From positions 1 to 64,000 of the forward strand of contig CAICTM010000023.1 in NCBI GenBank assembly GCA_903772945.1: DNA of 64,000 nucleotides, written 5' to 3'. Below the pieces are notes generated by a model that searched no databases, was not told where the DNA came from, and saw only the letters and a list, made by a program, of their open reading frames with translations. This document shows positions 21,457-31,314 of this stretch, piece by piece (position 1 is the first letter of the stretch; each line of letters starts with the position of its first letter). Made by a program: the position numbers and the translations under genes. The DNA is from Seminavis robusta (taxonomy: Eukaryota > Bacillariophyta > Bacillariophyceae > Naviculales > Naviculaceae).

Positions 21457-23202
21457 TTAGTCAGTGCCTCGTAGAAGTCTTTGTCGGAATGGATCATCAG
21501 GATTCTGGGCGTTTCTTGGGCGACCGTTTGCGCGCCCTCCACCGCCTCCTCCTCCACCACCTCCATTGTTTCCTCCTCCTCCATTTCCTCCTCCTCCGTT
21601 GCCACCGTTACCTCCTCCTCCATTGCCACCTCCTCCGTTTCCTCCATTGCCTCCGTTGCCTCCTCCACCGCCTCCTCCATTACCGCCGTTTCCTCCACCT
21701 CCACCACCGCCGCCGCCGCCACCTCCATTCGGTGCGATTAGAGTGATTCCTTCGGGCCAATTGTCAGGCTCGTCCAATGTGGTTCTAAGAAGCAGCAGAA
21801 CGCGTAATTTTCGGTTGAGCTTGGTCTTCATCCACGGAAAAGGCAACTGCATTCACCATGATGGACAGAACGCAAATGCAAGAATGACTTACAAAGTGGC
21901 GCCGTTCTTGACACGGGTCAACAACTTTCCATAGGCCAGAGCAAACTCCTCGAGAAAAGCTCCGTTGTTGCCATTCTGATAATCACTGACGACATCATGG
22001 GTTGCCGATCCAACGCGTTCAGGGAAGCAATCGGCAAACACACGGCCGTTTGCACACTGTTGCGGGGGATTTGGAGGGATTTCCACACGTCCATCAGACT
22101 GCACAAAGTCGTCCAAGTTGAAAAAGAGATTCATATCCACGTTCAACACTGATACAAGGGGAAAAAGACGTCCCAAGCAAATACAGGTTAGGTTAGGTTA
22201 GCTCGATCGTTTGGAAAGCAAACTTGCATGGACTCTCCAGTTGTGCCAATGGTGAAACCACTTACTTAGATCAGCACATCCTTGTGGGCGATCACAACCC
22301 CAGACCCACTGATATTTTCCATTGTTTAGTTCGATCTGTTCCCACTGTTGAGGACCAGGTGGGTCCACCATGCGTTCGTAGTAGTCAGTATTGAATGTAT
22401 CCTCGCTGTTTGTCCAGTCATTCATGAACCCAGAGTTTTGGGTTTCCGCACCACCCTGCGACGAAGAAGCAACGGTAAGCAACGAAGTTGTGTGGTGAGA
22501 ATGGCTCAGATACAGTACTATCCGTGGCATGGAATGCCAAGCACTCTCCACAACTTACCAGTGTATGGGCACCCATGATGACTCCAGTCTCCCTCTCACT
22601 AAAACCAAAGTGAGTGTCGAAATATTGAAGAACAGCCCCGTGGAATCCGCTCCCCTCGGGACTATTGGGCGGGATGTCTTCATCGTTGACAGAGGGTGTC
22701 TCGGTAGGATCAATCCGACCAACACTCAATGGTACCCACGGAGGGTTGCTGTTTGGTGGAATCGTCATCAAGAAGCCAGCCACATAGGTGAATGCAAAAA
22801 AGTCAGATCGCGACATCCCACTGAGGGTCGCCTGGTTGTCAGACCACAGATCATCAACCGTGGAGTGCAACCCTCGGAGACCGTTGTGCTCGTTGGTGCC
22901 AGGAGCCAATTCACCATCGATGCCTCCCATACCGTCACTATAGTCGTGTGGAGGAGACGTTTAAAAGTTAGAACTGGAACAAATCACAACCAACCTGCCA
23001 GGCAGGCAATGACAGGCATAACATTGACATAGAACTCGACTCACTGGAAAGCCATGCGAACCAGGGTTTTGGCGTCGTCCTGATCAATGTTGTCTAGAAT
23101 CAGATCGTAGACAGTGAAGAAGTCGTCCGTCGTTTGGGCCGCCGCCATGGGAGCAGAGTACAAGGCTAACCAGCCAGCTAGAATGACACCACTAATTTTC
23201 AT
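21457..23202 (-). CDS. Secreted plant-type heme peroxidase with Gly/Asn-rich tail (5 exons)
   Basis: I infer exons 23202-23045, 22937-22559, 22455-22266, 22148-21893 and 21784-21457, all GT-AG and in phase, giving 436 residues. It should oxidise small substrates with H2O2 using heme. A signal peptide (about 1-22, ending APMAAAQ) implies the secretory pathway. Distal residues appear in RMAFHDG: R49, F52 and H53. The proximal His is H177 in GVIMGAHTLGG. LRGLHSTVDDLW and MSRSDFFAFTYVAGF fit the superfamily core. The last exon ends the fold and adds about 75 residues of nearly pure Gly and Asn, then RANGRPRNAQNPDDPFRQRL. Because of that repeat, long false frames appear on both strands at 21464-21741. 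The tail could anchor the enzyme in a polysaccharide or silica wall, which is inference. Confidence 0.88.
22186..22200. repeat. (GGTTA)3 pentamer run in a peroxidase intron
   Basis: Three perfect GGTTA units lie in the third intron of the peroxidase gene. The same pentamer occurs as CCTAA at 27716-27740. Confidence 0.7.
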
Positions 23203-24149
23203 GTTTGATGCTTGGATGATGATTGTATCTATTTGTTCAACTTTCTCGAAATTGTGAGCTCAGTTTGGGCTCCTCTGATCGAGGAAAGATGTTTCATTCT
23301 TGTCAATTTGTTGGTTGACACCGCCTAAGAAACGGTCAAGAAGAAGGCATTTGCTTGTGTCAGTATTTAAGAGACAGATCTCTTTTTGAAGCAATGGTCA
23401 TTTCAAGACTACCGTACCGCTATCCCTGAACGCTCGCCAAAGGAGGACTTTTCTCTGATCTTTCCCAGAGGTAGCATCAACATTTAGGGTGGCCAACATA
23501 GCAGTTCGTACCGTCCCCACGAGACGAGTGATTGATTGGGTTAGGTAACGTCGCTTGGGGTAGCCCAGAGTGGTGATGGTTACCAGTACTTGGCCACATG
23601 CATTTGCCGCGAGGGTCTTGTCAAATGACTCTGTAGACTCACTCAAATGCATAACCATAAAGTTTGGCGGGGTGGTAGGCAACTGCGCCTCTCATCGTAC
23701 CGGTACCGTAGCTAGTTCAGGGTGCACAACGAGCTCTGCACCCTATTCTTGTTTCGGAGTGGTATTTGACATGGGAGCTGTGTTGCTTGGCTGCCTGAAT
23801 GTACCCATAGCTCTGGGCCGGGGCGTTCTCATTGGGACCCATGATCGAGTTTGACTTAGCTTTGCTTGGTACACGGGGCCGCTGCCCTCTCGTTGCTCGG
23901 TACATACTGTACCGCTCGAGCATTGAATCTCAAGCCTTTAGCCCGCTATCAATTGCGCTCCAACTTTGAAGAAGCAGCCGTTCTGGGTGGTCTACCTATC
24001 TTGCAAAACAGCGCTATGGTTCTGCCAATGATGGACCGGAAAAGCAGGACTAAATGCACGGCTTCAAGCCTTCGGCTAGCTATAGTAGCTATAGTAGCTA
24101 CAGGGAGATATATAGTGAATCGCTTCGCGATTCCCTTCGGGCGACCGAC
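23203..24149. other. Spacer without a supported gene
   Basis: The first part is the 5' side of the peroxidase gene. Short frames at 23398-23923 have no ATG context or family likeness and are not called. Confidence 0.5.
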
Positions 24150-24690
24150 TCCTACCTTCTTCGGTCGGAAGTGTGCAAGCATGTGTCTGGGGCAAAGCTG
24201 GTTGGTTGTTGGCTGTCTTCTAAGCTTGCGGAGGATCCCGGGTGTAGCCTTTGACACCTGGTCTCCTATTGAGTATAGGTGTGTGCAATATGCTTGCTGT
24301 TTTCCTGTTCATTGTTCTTTGTATCATTGCTTGTCTACGTGCCCTTATGCCCTTATGGCTTCCCAGTCAGCCTTGAACTGAACTGGTAGGAGCATGTTTC
24401 GTCCGAAGATCAGCTCAGCCGGTGTTGCCTCCAAGGTAGTATGGTAGGTACTCCTTATGGCATAGGCAGCAGCAGATAGGAAGGAGGGCCAAGGGTCATA
24501 GCCGCCTATAGTTCCTCTTCTTCCAATTCAAAAGTCCTCAGCATATTTCCTAGGACTTGGTGAACCCGTTCTACAATGCCATTGGCTTGGGGGTTGTACG
24601 CGGAACTAGGCATCTTATTATAGTCAGGCCATAGTTCTCGACCCTTAGAGGGGACCTATCTTGGTGTCAGGACCTATCTCACAACTATTG
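24150..24690 (-). mobile_element. Ty3/gypsy retrotransposon remnant (integrase 3' part)
   Basis: Minus-strand segments match the end of a Ty3/gypsy integrase: AYNPQANGIVERVHQVLG near 24545-24600, then ATPAELIFGRNMLLPVQF near 24375-24430, then a GDQV..PGILRKLRR segment near 24205-24285 that corresponds to the C-terminal chromatin- or DNA-binding part. The fragment is broken, with several interruptions, and lacks reverse transcriptase, protease, gag and recognisable LTRs, so it is an old inactive copy. It lies on the same strand as the FTO-like gene and ends about 27 bp past that gene's stop. Confidence 0.85.
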
Positions 24691-24716
24691 CAAAGCCCGG
24701 AGGCAAGGCAACATGG

Positions 24717-26873
24717 TTAGAACCTCCGTTTCTTTTTCTTTGGTGCACTGGCATCATCATTGTTGCGCTTGCCGTTCTTGGTCTTGTTGCGTTTTTTGTT
24801 ACGTTTGCTGATGTGACCCTGAGATCCACTTGTAGGCATGGCCCGGTTGCTCTTCTCGCTGCCTGCAGCTTTTCCGCCCATCGAGTCGTGGTCGTTGTCC
24901 CTTGTCGTCGCAACGGGAGGTTTGGCAAGTCCACTACTGCTTTGACGACTGTCCTGGTTGTCGCTGTAGCAGTAGGACGTCCTTCCAGCAGCCATGAGTT
25001 GATCGACGACGGGACGCAAGTCTTGCGGCAAGGGGGAAGAAGCCATAATTTCAATTTCGGTGGAGACTTGGTGGTTGTTGTTGCTGTTGCTGTCATTCTC
25101 GTATTGTACGGGCCATGGCAATGGTCGATATCGGGGATCGACCGTGGTAAAGACGTGATCCTTTTCTCTCTTTTGCCACTGCAATCGCAACGTGGCCCGT
25201 TCCCGCAGCAGTTCTGCCAAGGGTTCGTAAAGCAGTTGCAATGCATTGCTGTTCGTATTTGTCGTTGTTGTACCGGATTGTCGTGCCAGCAACTCTTGAA
25301 CGGTGGCGAAGGCTTTTCGCTGTTTGTCGCGTTGTTTTCGGCTTATTGTGGGGGCATTGTTATTGTTGGGTTGTGCTTGTGCTTGCGCTTGCGCTTGTGC
25401 TGCAGCCCATTGCAAGAGCTGGACGGTTTGTTGGGTGCGTGTTTCGAGTTGAGCCCAGTACTTCCACAACTGCTTCAGAGGAGGGCCCCAATTATTGTTG
25501 TGCCACAGCATGTCGTAATGGTGCTGTCCTTGAATGTAGAACTGTCGTAGCCATTCGGATTCAATGTACGTGAGACAAAGCTGTTCGGATCTCCAAATTT
25601 TGGGTCCTCGTTTGTGAAACCCTGCACAAATCTTGCGACACTGTTCGAGTGCTTCCTGTACGGTGTGACTCGGTCGCAACAGACGGTACGTACACGAATA
25701 TCGAATGGACGACGACGACGACGACGACGACGGGGACGAATCTTGTGGTGGTTTTTGTTGCTTGAGGTTGTTTCGGGCTTTCTTTTTTGATTTTATTTCG
25801 TTTTCGTTTTCGCTTTCGTTTTGGTTGCTGTTTCGTAGGACGGCGTGTTGATGATGGTGGTTGAAATCATCGAGCATGTAATAGGCACTCCCGGAAGGAA
25901 GTGATAGACTGACTGCAGGAGTGGAATCATCGGGTGTGATTTTGTCGGCTTGAATATTGGGTCCTTCCGCATTGGGTACGACTCTAAGTGCCAGGGACCA
26001 GTCTTGTCGACCATTGCTGTCCTTGTGGATGTGTTGATTGTTTTGGTTGTTGGTAATGAGTTGGTACACAGCGATATTGGAGTAGTGTTCCAGGATGGAA
26101 TCCGCATGCCATGCCACAGCAATTTTGTCGTGTTGCAGAGATGGTTCCAGTTTGTACTGTGGATTGCTGGCATCCATGCGATTAATGAGACAAATGTTGT
26201 AGTCTGGTCTGGATCGACTGATGTCCGTGTCATTGGCATTTGAATGGCCATTGGCATTAGCTTGTTTTCTTTTGTGCACCAGACTTTTCAGGTGTTGTTT
26301 TGTGCGTGGTACCAATATGTCGTCCTTGAAACGTTTGATCTCTTGACAGAGTTTGTCGTTGTCATTGTTTTTCTGATTGCTGTTGCTGTTCCAAGTATAA
26401 GCAAACATTCTCAAGCCCAAGTACTTGTAGGTAGTTCCAGTATCTCCCACAAGACATCTCGTCACAAAAGTCTTGGCACACTTGCTCCCCAAGCCAAATG
26501 GTTGAGTTATATCCGCTTGAAAGAAATTCCTATTTTCCATTTCCTCCAGAGTCTCTTGGAGTGGAAACTTGTCCAAATTGCCTTTTTTCTGCTCCAGTGG
26601 TACCGGTATATGTCTAGCTAGAGTAGAGGGATCATCAATGGCCAATCCCAAGTAACAGGTTTCCAAAGCTGCAGCAAAAGATTCCTGAAAAGGTGCTTCA
26701 TGGCGCAGAAAATCATCCTTGGGAAAAGATAATCCTCTGGGAAAGGGTAGCACTTGGCCTTTGTTTAATTGAACAGGAGTACTGGTACTGGTATCAGTCT
26801 TCTTCTCGACTTTCTTTTGATTTCTCCTCTTCTGCTTATTAGGTTTGGTCTTGTCATTGGAGTGCCTCTTCAT
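24717..26873 (-). CDS. FTO: FTO-like 2-oxoglutarate/Fe(II) nucleic acid demethylase
   Basis: An intronless frame of 718 residues from an ATG at 26873. FTO enzymes remove N6-methyl groups from RNA (m6A, m6Am) using Fe(II) and 2-oxoglutarate. The Fe-binding triad is visible: H256 and D258 in IAVAWHADSILEHYS and H343 in YYMLDDFNHHHQHAVL. R391 and R397 in RYSCTYR match the spacing of the 2-oxoglutarate-binding R316 and R322 of human FTO. LINRMD and DWSLALRVVP also fit the family. A helical C-terminal half follows, as in vertebrate FTO, interrupted by Ser, Gln-Ala and Asn runs. Both ends are Lys/Arg-rich (KPNKQKRRNQKK and APKKKKRRF), so nuclear location is likely. It is longer than human FTO (505 residues) mainly through these insertions. 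FTO has been reported in vertebrates and marine algae, so the call fits a diatom. Confidence 0.9.
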   Translation of the reverse strand: MKRHSNDKTKPNKQKRRNQKKVEKKTDTSTSTPVQLNKGQVLPFPRGLSFPKDDFLRHEAPFQESFAAALETCYLGLAIDDPSTLARHIPVPLEQKKGNLDKFPLQETLEEMENRNFFQADITQPFGLGSKCAKTFVTRCLVGDTGTTYKYLGLRMFAYTWNSNSNQKNNDNDKLCQEIKRFKDDILVPRTKQHLKSLVHKRKQANANGHSNANDTDISRSRPDYNICLINRMDASNPQYKLEPSLQHDKIAVAWHADSILEHYSNIAVYQLITNNQNNQHIHKDSNGRQDWSLALRVVPNAEGPNIQADKITPDDSTPAVSLSLPSGSAYYMLDDFNHHHQHAVLRNSNQNESENENEIKSKKKARNNLKQQKPPQDSSPSSSSSSSSIRYSCTYRLLRPSHTVQEALEQCRKICAGFHKRGPKIWRSEQLCLTYIESEWLRQFYIQGQHHYDMLWHNNNWGPPLKQLWKYWAQLETRTQQTVQLLQWAAAQAQAQAQAQPNNNNAPTISRKQRDKQRKAFATVQELLARQSGTTTTNTNSNALQLLYEPLAELLRERATLRLQWQKREKDHVFTTVDPRYRPLPWPVQYENDSNSNNNHQVSTEIEIMASSPLPQDLRPVVDQLMAAGRTSYCYSDNQDSRQSSSGLAKPPVATTRDNDHDSMGGKAAGSEKSNRAMPTSGSQGHISKRNKKRNKTKNGKRNNDDASAPKKKKRRF

Positions 26874-27525
26874 ACTGCTATATGCATATGTCTTACATGT
26901 ATCTGGATCTTCATGCAGTTTGAAAGAAACTCAGTTCAGTGGAGTGTCGGGCTTTGGCATCAACTTTTTGGACAAATCAATGATTGGTTCTCAGCCAGTC
27001 CCATTATTTTAATAAAAAGGGACTTGAAAGATTCTAGAGTGACTTCCCACCGAACCCATTCGATCTTTTCAGAAGATCGCTCCGGCAGAGTGAGTTCAGG
27101 TCTTATTAGCCGGTACAGCTGATTGAATTCATACCGGTACCGGTAGTGCGGCCGATCAATCATGAATCAAGCAGGTCTCAAAGCGGCTCCATTGGCTTTA
27201 TATTTTCTCAATTGAATCAGAGTGACAGTCGAATCATTCGAATCGAATCTTCTTTGGATTTTCTCTTCCCTTCCGAAGGGTTCTTTGTTCTGTGGCAATG
27301 GCACCAACCACGAAGCCATTTGGGGAAACTGTACCCCCAAAGCCTTGACTTTTGGTCTTACTTGATAAGTGATTTGTTCAGTACCATATTATTTTAGAAG
27401 AGTTCCAGCCTTGCAAGGGAGGGTCGATGGCTGCATGGTTGGCATCAATTTTTTCTACATGTAGTAATTTGGTTCCCAGGATCCAGTCCCGCCCAATTGA
27501 AATCTTCGAAATTCCAAGATCTTTC

Positions 27526-27563
27526 CGATTCGATTCGATTCGATTCGATTCGATTCGATTCGA
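27526..27563. repeat. (CGATT)7 microsatellite
   Basis: Seven perfect CGATT units. Shorter or imperfect relatives of the same pentamer occur near 3605-3662, 14697-14840 and 16185-16206, so it is a dispersed low-complexity family. Confidence 0.9.
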
Positions 27564-27715
27564 CCGAGCCGAGTTCTTTGCGATCTTTGCGAAAGGAGCC
27601 AAACAGAACGCAGAACCCTCCCGATCTTTCAGAAGCACGAAGCACGAGACCACAGTCCACAGCTAGTAGCTACCGGTAGCCAGCCAAAGCAAGCAATAGC
27701 CATCAACCAACCCAA

Positions 27716-27740
27716 CCTAACCTAACCTAACCTAACCTAC
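27716..27740. repeat. (CCTAA)n pentamer run
   Basis: Four CCTAA units plus CCTAC. It resembles the TTAGG telomere unit of insects, but it is internal and very short. Confidence 0.85.
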
Positions 27741-27904
27741 CGATCTACCCTCCTGTTCTTACCAATCCTATCCCTTGCTCTTGGTCAGCATCATGTCTTG
27801 CTCAAAGCCCATCGCTACCGGTACCGCTAGTCCTGGTATGGATCCAGAAGACACCTTCCAGCTTCCAGCATTCCCTTGCAATTTGCCGCAATTCTCTCCA
27901 CCTG

Positions 27905-28999
27905 ATGAAGCAAGCCGGAAATCAGACTCAGCTCAAGCAGTGCCGCATGGAATTGGGAGAGCTTGTCCATGACAAAGACTTGTTCCCTCCCATCACCGTT
28001 GAGTCCTTCTTGGCTCAAGAAGTAGTTTGGACTGACAACGTCCTGCCATGCCTGGACTCCAAAGACAACGCGTCGCTGGCTCTCGTCAACAAGCAGACTC
28101 GTCACTCAGCAGAACTACAAGGAGTATTCGCCATTGGAAGCTGTTCTCCTCCATCCTAATATCAACAACAAGATCTTCTCCTATCTGGGAATGGGCCACT
28201 ATGCCTTTGTGGGGCCTGTCAACAAACAGGTCAATCGGAAGTACAAGAGCTACTGCGACAGTGTGGAGAATCCTCCAACAGTTGCTCTGCCTGATGACTG
28301 CCTCTCAAGAGATCCAGCAACTGCCACCGACACCTATCTGAGTCTGGCTTTTGCCAATATGGCGTGTGTAGAATATTGGACGGTGGACCCCATTCATGCT
28401 CATTGGTCCCCTCATAAGCATCTGTGTGCATACGTTGCCCGGTACCGTATGGGACTGTTCCCATGATGCAATGGGCACTTGCAAATGGCTTCCAGTGGGA
28501 CGACATGTCATCTTTCTTTGCTGCTGAGAAGGGCCGATTGGAGATGCTCCAGTGGCTCCATGAAAATGGGTGTCCCTGGAGTGAACTATCATGCTGTGCT
28601 GCTGCCGGATGTGGCCAAGTGGAATGTCTGAAGTGGCTGCATGAAAATGGCTGCCCGTGGGGGGAGCGGACTTGTGCTGATGCTGCTTGGTCGGGAAGTT
28701 TGAAATGTCTCAAGTACGCCCATGAGAATGGGTGTCCTTGGGATGTATGGACATGCCGTTATGCTGCCTGGGAAGGACATTTGGACTGTCTCAAGTATGC
28801 CCGTGACAATGGGTGTCCTTGGGGATTGAATGTTTTGGGTGTCGCTGCGGAACGTGGAAGTCTAGAGACTCTCAAGTATGCATACGAAAATGGATGCCCC
28901 TACAATAAAAAAGATATTCTGAAGTGCGCCAACTCGAAATACCCTGAGATTCAGGAGTGGGCAGAATTCGTGGGTCTGCTAGGAGAGCTGGATGCTTAA
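27905..28999 (+). pseudogene. Ankyrin-repeat protein, frame broken in its N-terminal half
   Basis: The last 179 codons (ATG at 28463 to 28999) read cleanly as ankyrin-type repeats, each ending in HENGCPW or a near variant (QWLHENGCPW, KWLHENGCPW, KYAHENGCPW, KYARDNGCPW, KYAYENGCPY). Such repeats bind other proteins. Upstream, coding-like sequence lies in different frames: an F-box-like part at 27905-28110 (VLPCLDSKDNASLALVNKQT) and a second part at about 28100-28435 (NINNKIFSYLGMGHYAFVG). Joining these needs two frame changes, near 28110 and 28440, with no plausible intron. The second break lies at GGTACCG, a motif spread throughout the window's spacers. It may be a pseudogene, or a shortened gene starting at 28463. 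Confidence 0.6.
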
Positions 29000-30270
29000 A
29001 TATTTTCTAGGAATAATATAGTTTATCAAACTACTAGCTAGAGGACAATAGTATATCTTATCAAACTGGGATCTTGCAGTACTTCGCTACGTACCGGTAG
29101 CGTACCAGGTACATGCTCTTGTAATACCCACCTACCCTAGCCTTGCTGATTTCTGGCCACTAGAATCAGCGCATGACACTGTGTGCGAAGCATCTCACCA
29201 GAGTGTACACTGCATTGTCCCACCTACCGTAGTTGATTCCTGCCAATTCTCACTCTACGTGGCTAGCTGGTACTATCGGCCAAGTTAAGGAGTCCACATT
29301 AGACCAGCTACGGATTGCCGAAAATGAACAAAACGGGACCATGAACCCGGGCGGTGAGTCCAGGGCCAAGTAGTAGTCGGCGTGAGCTACTCTGGCTGAT
29401 GGAACCGTCGGCGTAGTGGCGGATGTTGCTGTGGAAGGGGGGGGGGGCAGCAGTGATCCGATTCCATTCAATTCAGAGAAATGTGCAGCCTTGAGAGAAG
29501 GGCGGCCCCAGCCAGGAGTGGTGGATTGAGGCAACAGCCTTGCCTTGGCGGGAACTCAACCAGATGTGCAGTGGCCAACGCAACTCAACTTGAGCTTGCT
29601 TCGAGAGGATTTGCTTGCTTGGACCTTCTGCAACGAAAGGAACTACTAGCTAGCATATATATGCACTAGCTACTGTAGATGAGATCATGACGGACAAGCT
29701 TCATGTAGCTTGCGGTGCAAATGTCAAAGCTCAAACTACGAGTAGGAACAGCCTGAGGTGGGATTGAGTAAAACAGAACCGAACAGCTATCCAATCAGAC
29801 GAAGTCTTGGGCACTGTACTCTACTCTAGCTAGTCTTTAGCTGTACCACGTACTGGAGGCTTGCTCTAGAGCTTCACATTGAACGGTGTAGGCGCCGATG
29901 ACTTAAGATTGGTGGAGGGATAGGCCCTTGGCAGTGCTCCAGGCTCCATGCAGGTGGCCACTGTACGGTACCAATTCGAGTTCTGTTTTGATTCTGGAGC
30001 TGGCTCGCCATGGCAGGACATGACGGTACGGAAATATAAATGGCTGATGTATTAGTGGTACCGTACGAGTACCAGTAACTCAGTTCTAGGTAATAGTCTA
30101 CAGTAGAGTCGTTTGTTTGTGTTTGTGCTTTTGTTTCTTTAGAATAATAATATATGAATGACACCTAAGTACTACCAATAGAAAAAAGACTTGGTTTGCC
30201 TGCCTGCCTGCCTGCCTGCCTGACTGGATTGGTCTTGTTTGTCGCTCCCCTGTGCTGTGCGTCATGTTTC
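29000..30270. other. Spacer without a supported gene
   Basis: It contains a G-run near 29440-29450, several GTACCGGTA-type palindromes and a (TGCC)6 run at 30197-30220, close to the 3' end of the next gene. No coding sequence is supported. Confidence 0.55.
30197..30220. repeat. (TGCC)6 microsatellite
   Basis: Six tetranucleotide units lie just past the stop codon of the minus-strand gene at 30271-31314, probably inside its 3' untranslated region. Confidence 0.85.
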
Positions 30271-31314
30271 TTACAGAGCACATGGCATGAGATCGTCAAC
30301 ATCGTAAAAGGAAGCCCCGGAAGAAGATGCGGTGCTGTGGTCATCATCTTGGTTGTTTGTGTCGTTGTTGTTGTTGTTGTCCGCAAACAAGAGTGGACCG
30401 GAAATGATACTTTCAAAGTTTTCTAGTTGTGGTTGTTGTTCGCGTTGCAATTGAGCAATGGCAGGCAAAAGAGAGGGAGCCGTGCAGGAAGAAGCCCTCA
30501 TGATTTGTTCCAGAGAAGACAGAGGATTGGAAGTGTTGTTGAAAGCGTTGCTGTTGTTGGAATTGGAAGTGGCAGTGAACAACTCATGAAGACTGGTAGT
30601 AGAGCTGATGGGGGCACTAATGGCTCTTCTGGAGACAGCAGCTGGTTTACTGATACCGGTAGGCATAGTAGTAGTAGTATCTTCTTGTTCTGTACTAGTA
30701 CCGGTACTAGAAGAGAGATCACTGCACTGAGAACGCTTGATGCGTCGCTGGGCAATTTTATTTTTGGAACTGGACTTGTATGCCGCTCCGGCGAGATCGC
30801 GAAAGAAAGTTCCGACTTTTTCTCGACTGGTCCGTTCGCTGCATTGCCACCAACGTCCATTTTCAAAGGCGACAAAGGCACCGACGGGACACGCATCCTT
30901 GAGCGTCTTCATGACGGTGGAAACCACAAACGACTTTTCGTGTTTGCTCTCGGCATTCAGGAATTCCTTGGCGTGCATCTTGCAAATCACGCGAAAGCGA
31001 CGGTTGCCCACCGAGTTGAAATATGTGCGTTTGTTGCCGCAAATCACAGAGTATTCGCTCGGCTCAAAGTCCACTGGCAACAGTGTCTTGGTCTTGTCGG
31101 TACTAGACTTGACCTTTTTTACAGGAGCAGCTGCAGCGGCATTGCTATTAATAGTGGCATTGGTAGCATTGGCATTGGTAGCATTGGCCAAGTTCTCAGC
31201 AATAAAAGCCGAAGCACTGAACATGTCGTTGGTGCTGCTGGTGCTGGTGCTGGTGCCTGTGCTGGTGGATGTGACAGTGCTGGGGAGGTTCACTGGAATC
31301 TGATTGAAGAACAT
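30271..31314 (-). CDS. DUF6824-domain protein (first of three)
   Basis: An intronless frame of 347 residues with an ATG at 31314. The DUF6824 core spans about residues 80-173: YSVICGNKRTYFNSVGNRRF, then RVICKMHAKEFL, SFVVSTVMKTLKDACPVGAF, and GRWWQCSERTSREKVGTFFR. The family is abundant in diatoms; its general pattern is a D/Y-V-(I/L)-x-G start, an N-x-R-(F/Y)-R centre and a final helix where (A/S)RxK(V/I/T) is frequent. Its molecular role is not established, though a basic, DNA-binding-like character is often assumed. The flanks are disordered: Thr/Ser and Asn/Ala repeats before, and Asn/Asp-rich sequence after (NNNNNDTNNQDDD). This copy diverges more from the core pattern than the other two in the window. 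Confidence 0.85.
   Translation of the reverse strand: MFFNQIPVNLPSTVTSTSTGTSTSTSSTNDMFSASAFIAENLANATNANATNATINSNAAAAAPVKKVKSSTDKTKTLLPVDFEPSEYSVICGNKRTYFNSVGNRRFRVICKMHAKEFLNAESKHEKSFVVSTVMKTLKDACPVGAFVAFENGRWWQCSERTSREKVGTFFRDLAGAAYKSSSKNKIAQRRIKRSQCSDLSSSTGTSTEQEDTTTTMPTGISKPAAVSRRAISAPISSTTSLHELFTATSNSNNSNAFNNTSNPLSSLEQIMRASSCTAPSLLPAIAQLQREQQPQLENFESIISGPLLFADNNNNNDTNNQDDDHSTASSSGASFYDVDDLMPCAL

Larger units (their letters stand above)
26874..27904. other. Spacer with pentamer microsatellites
   Basis: No supported gene. It holds the 5' side of the FTO-like gene, (CGATT)7 at 27526-27560 and (CCTAA)4 at 27716-27735. Confidence 0.6.

Noticed and set aside
21237-21934. Long frames on both strands rich in Pro, Ser/Val or Glu
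   Set aside because: They are alternative-phase readings of the Gly/Asn minisatellite in the last exon of the peroxidase gene.
24813-25550. A plus-strand frame of 245 codons rich in Val, Leu and Cys
   Set aside because: It lies opposite the FTO-like gene and arises from its Asn, Gln and Thr-rich codons.
27716-27740. Telomeric repeat
   Set aside because: Only four CCTAA units occur, they are internal to the window, and the unit is not the TTAGGG expected of diatom telomeres.
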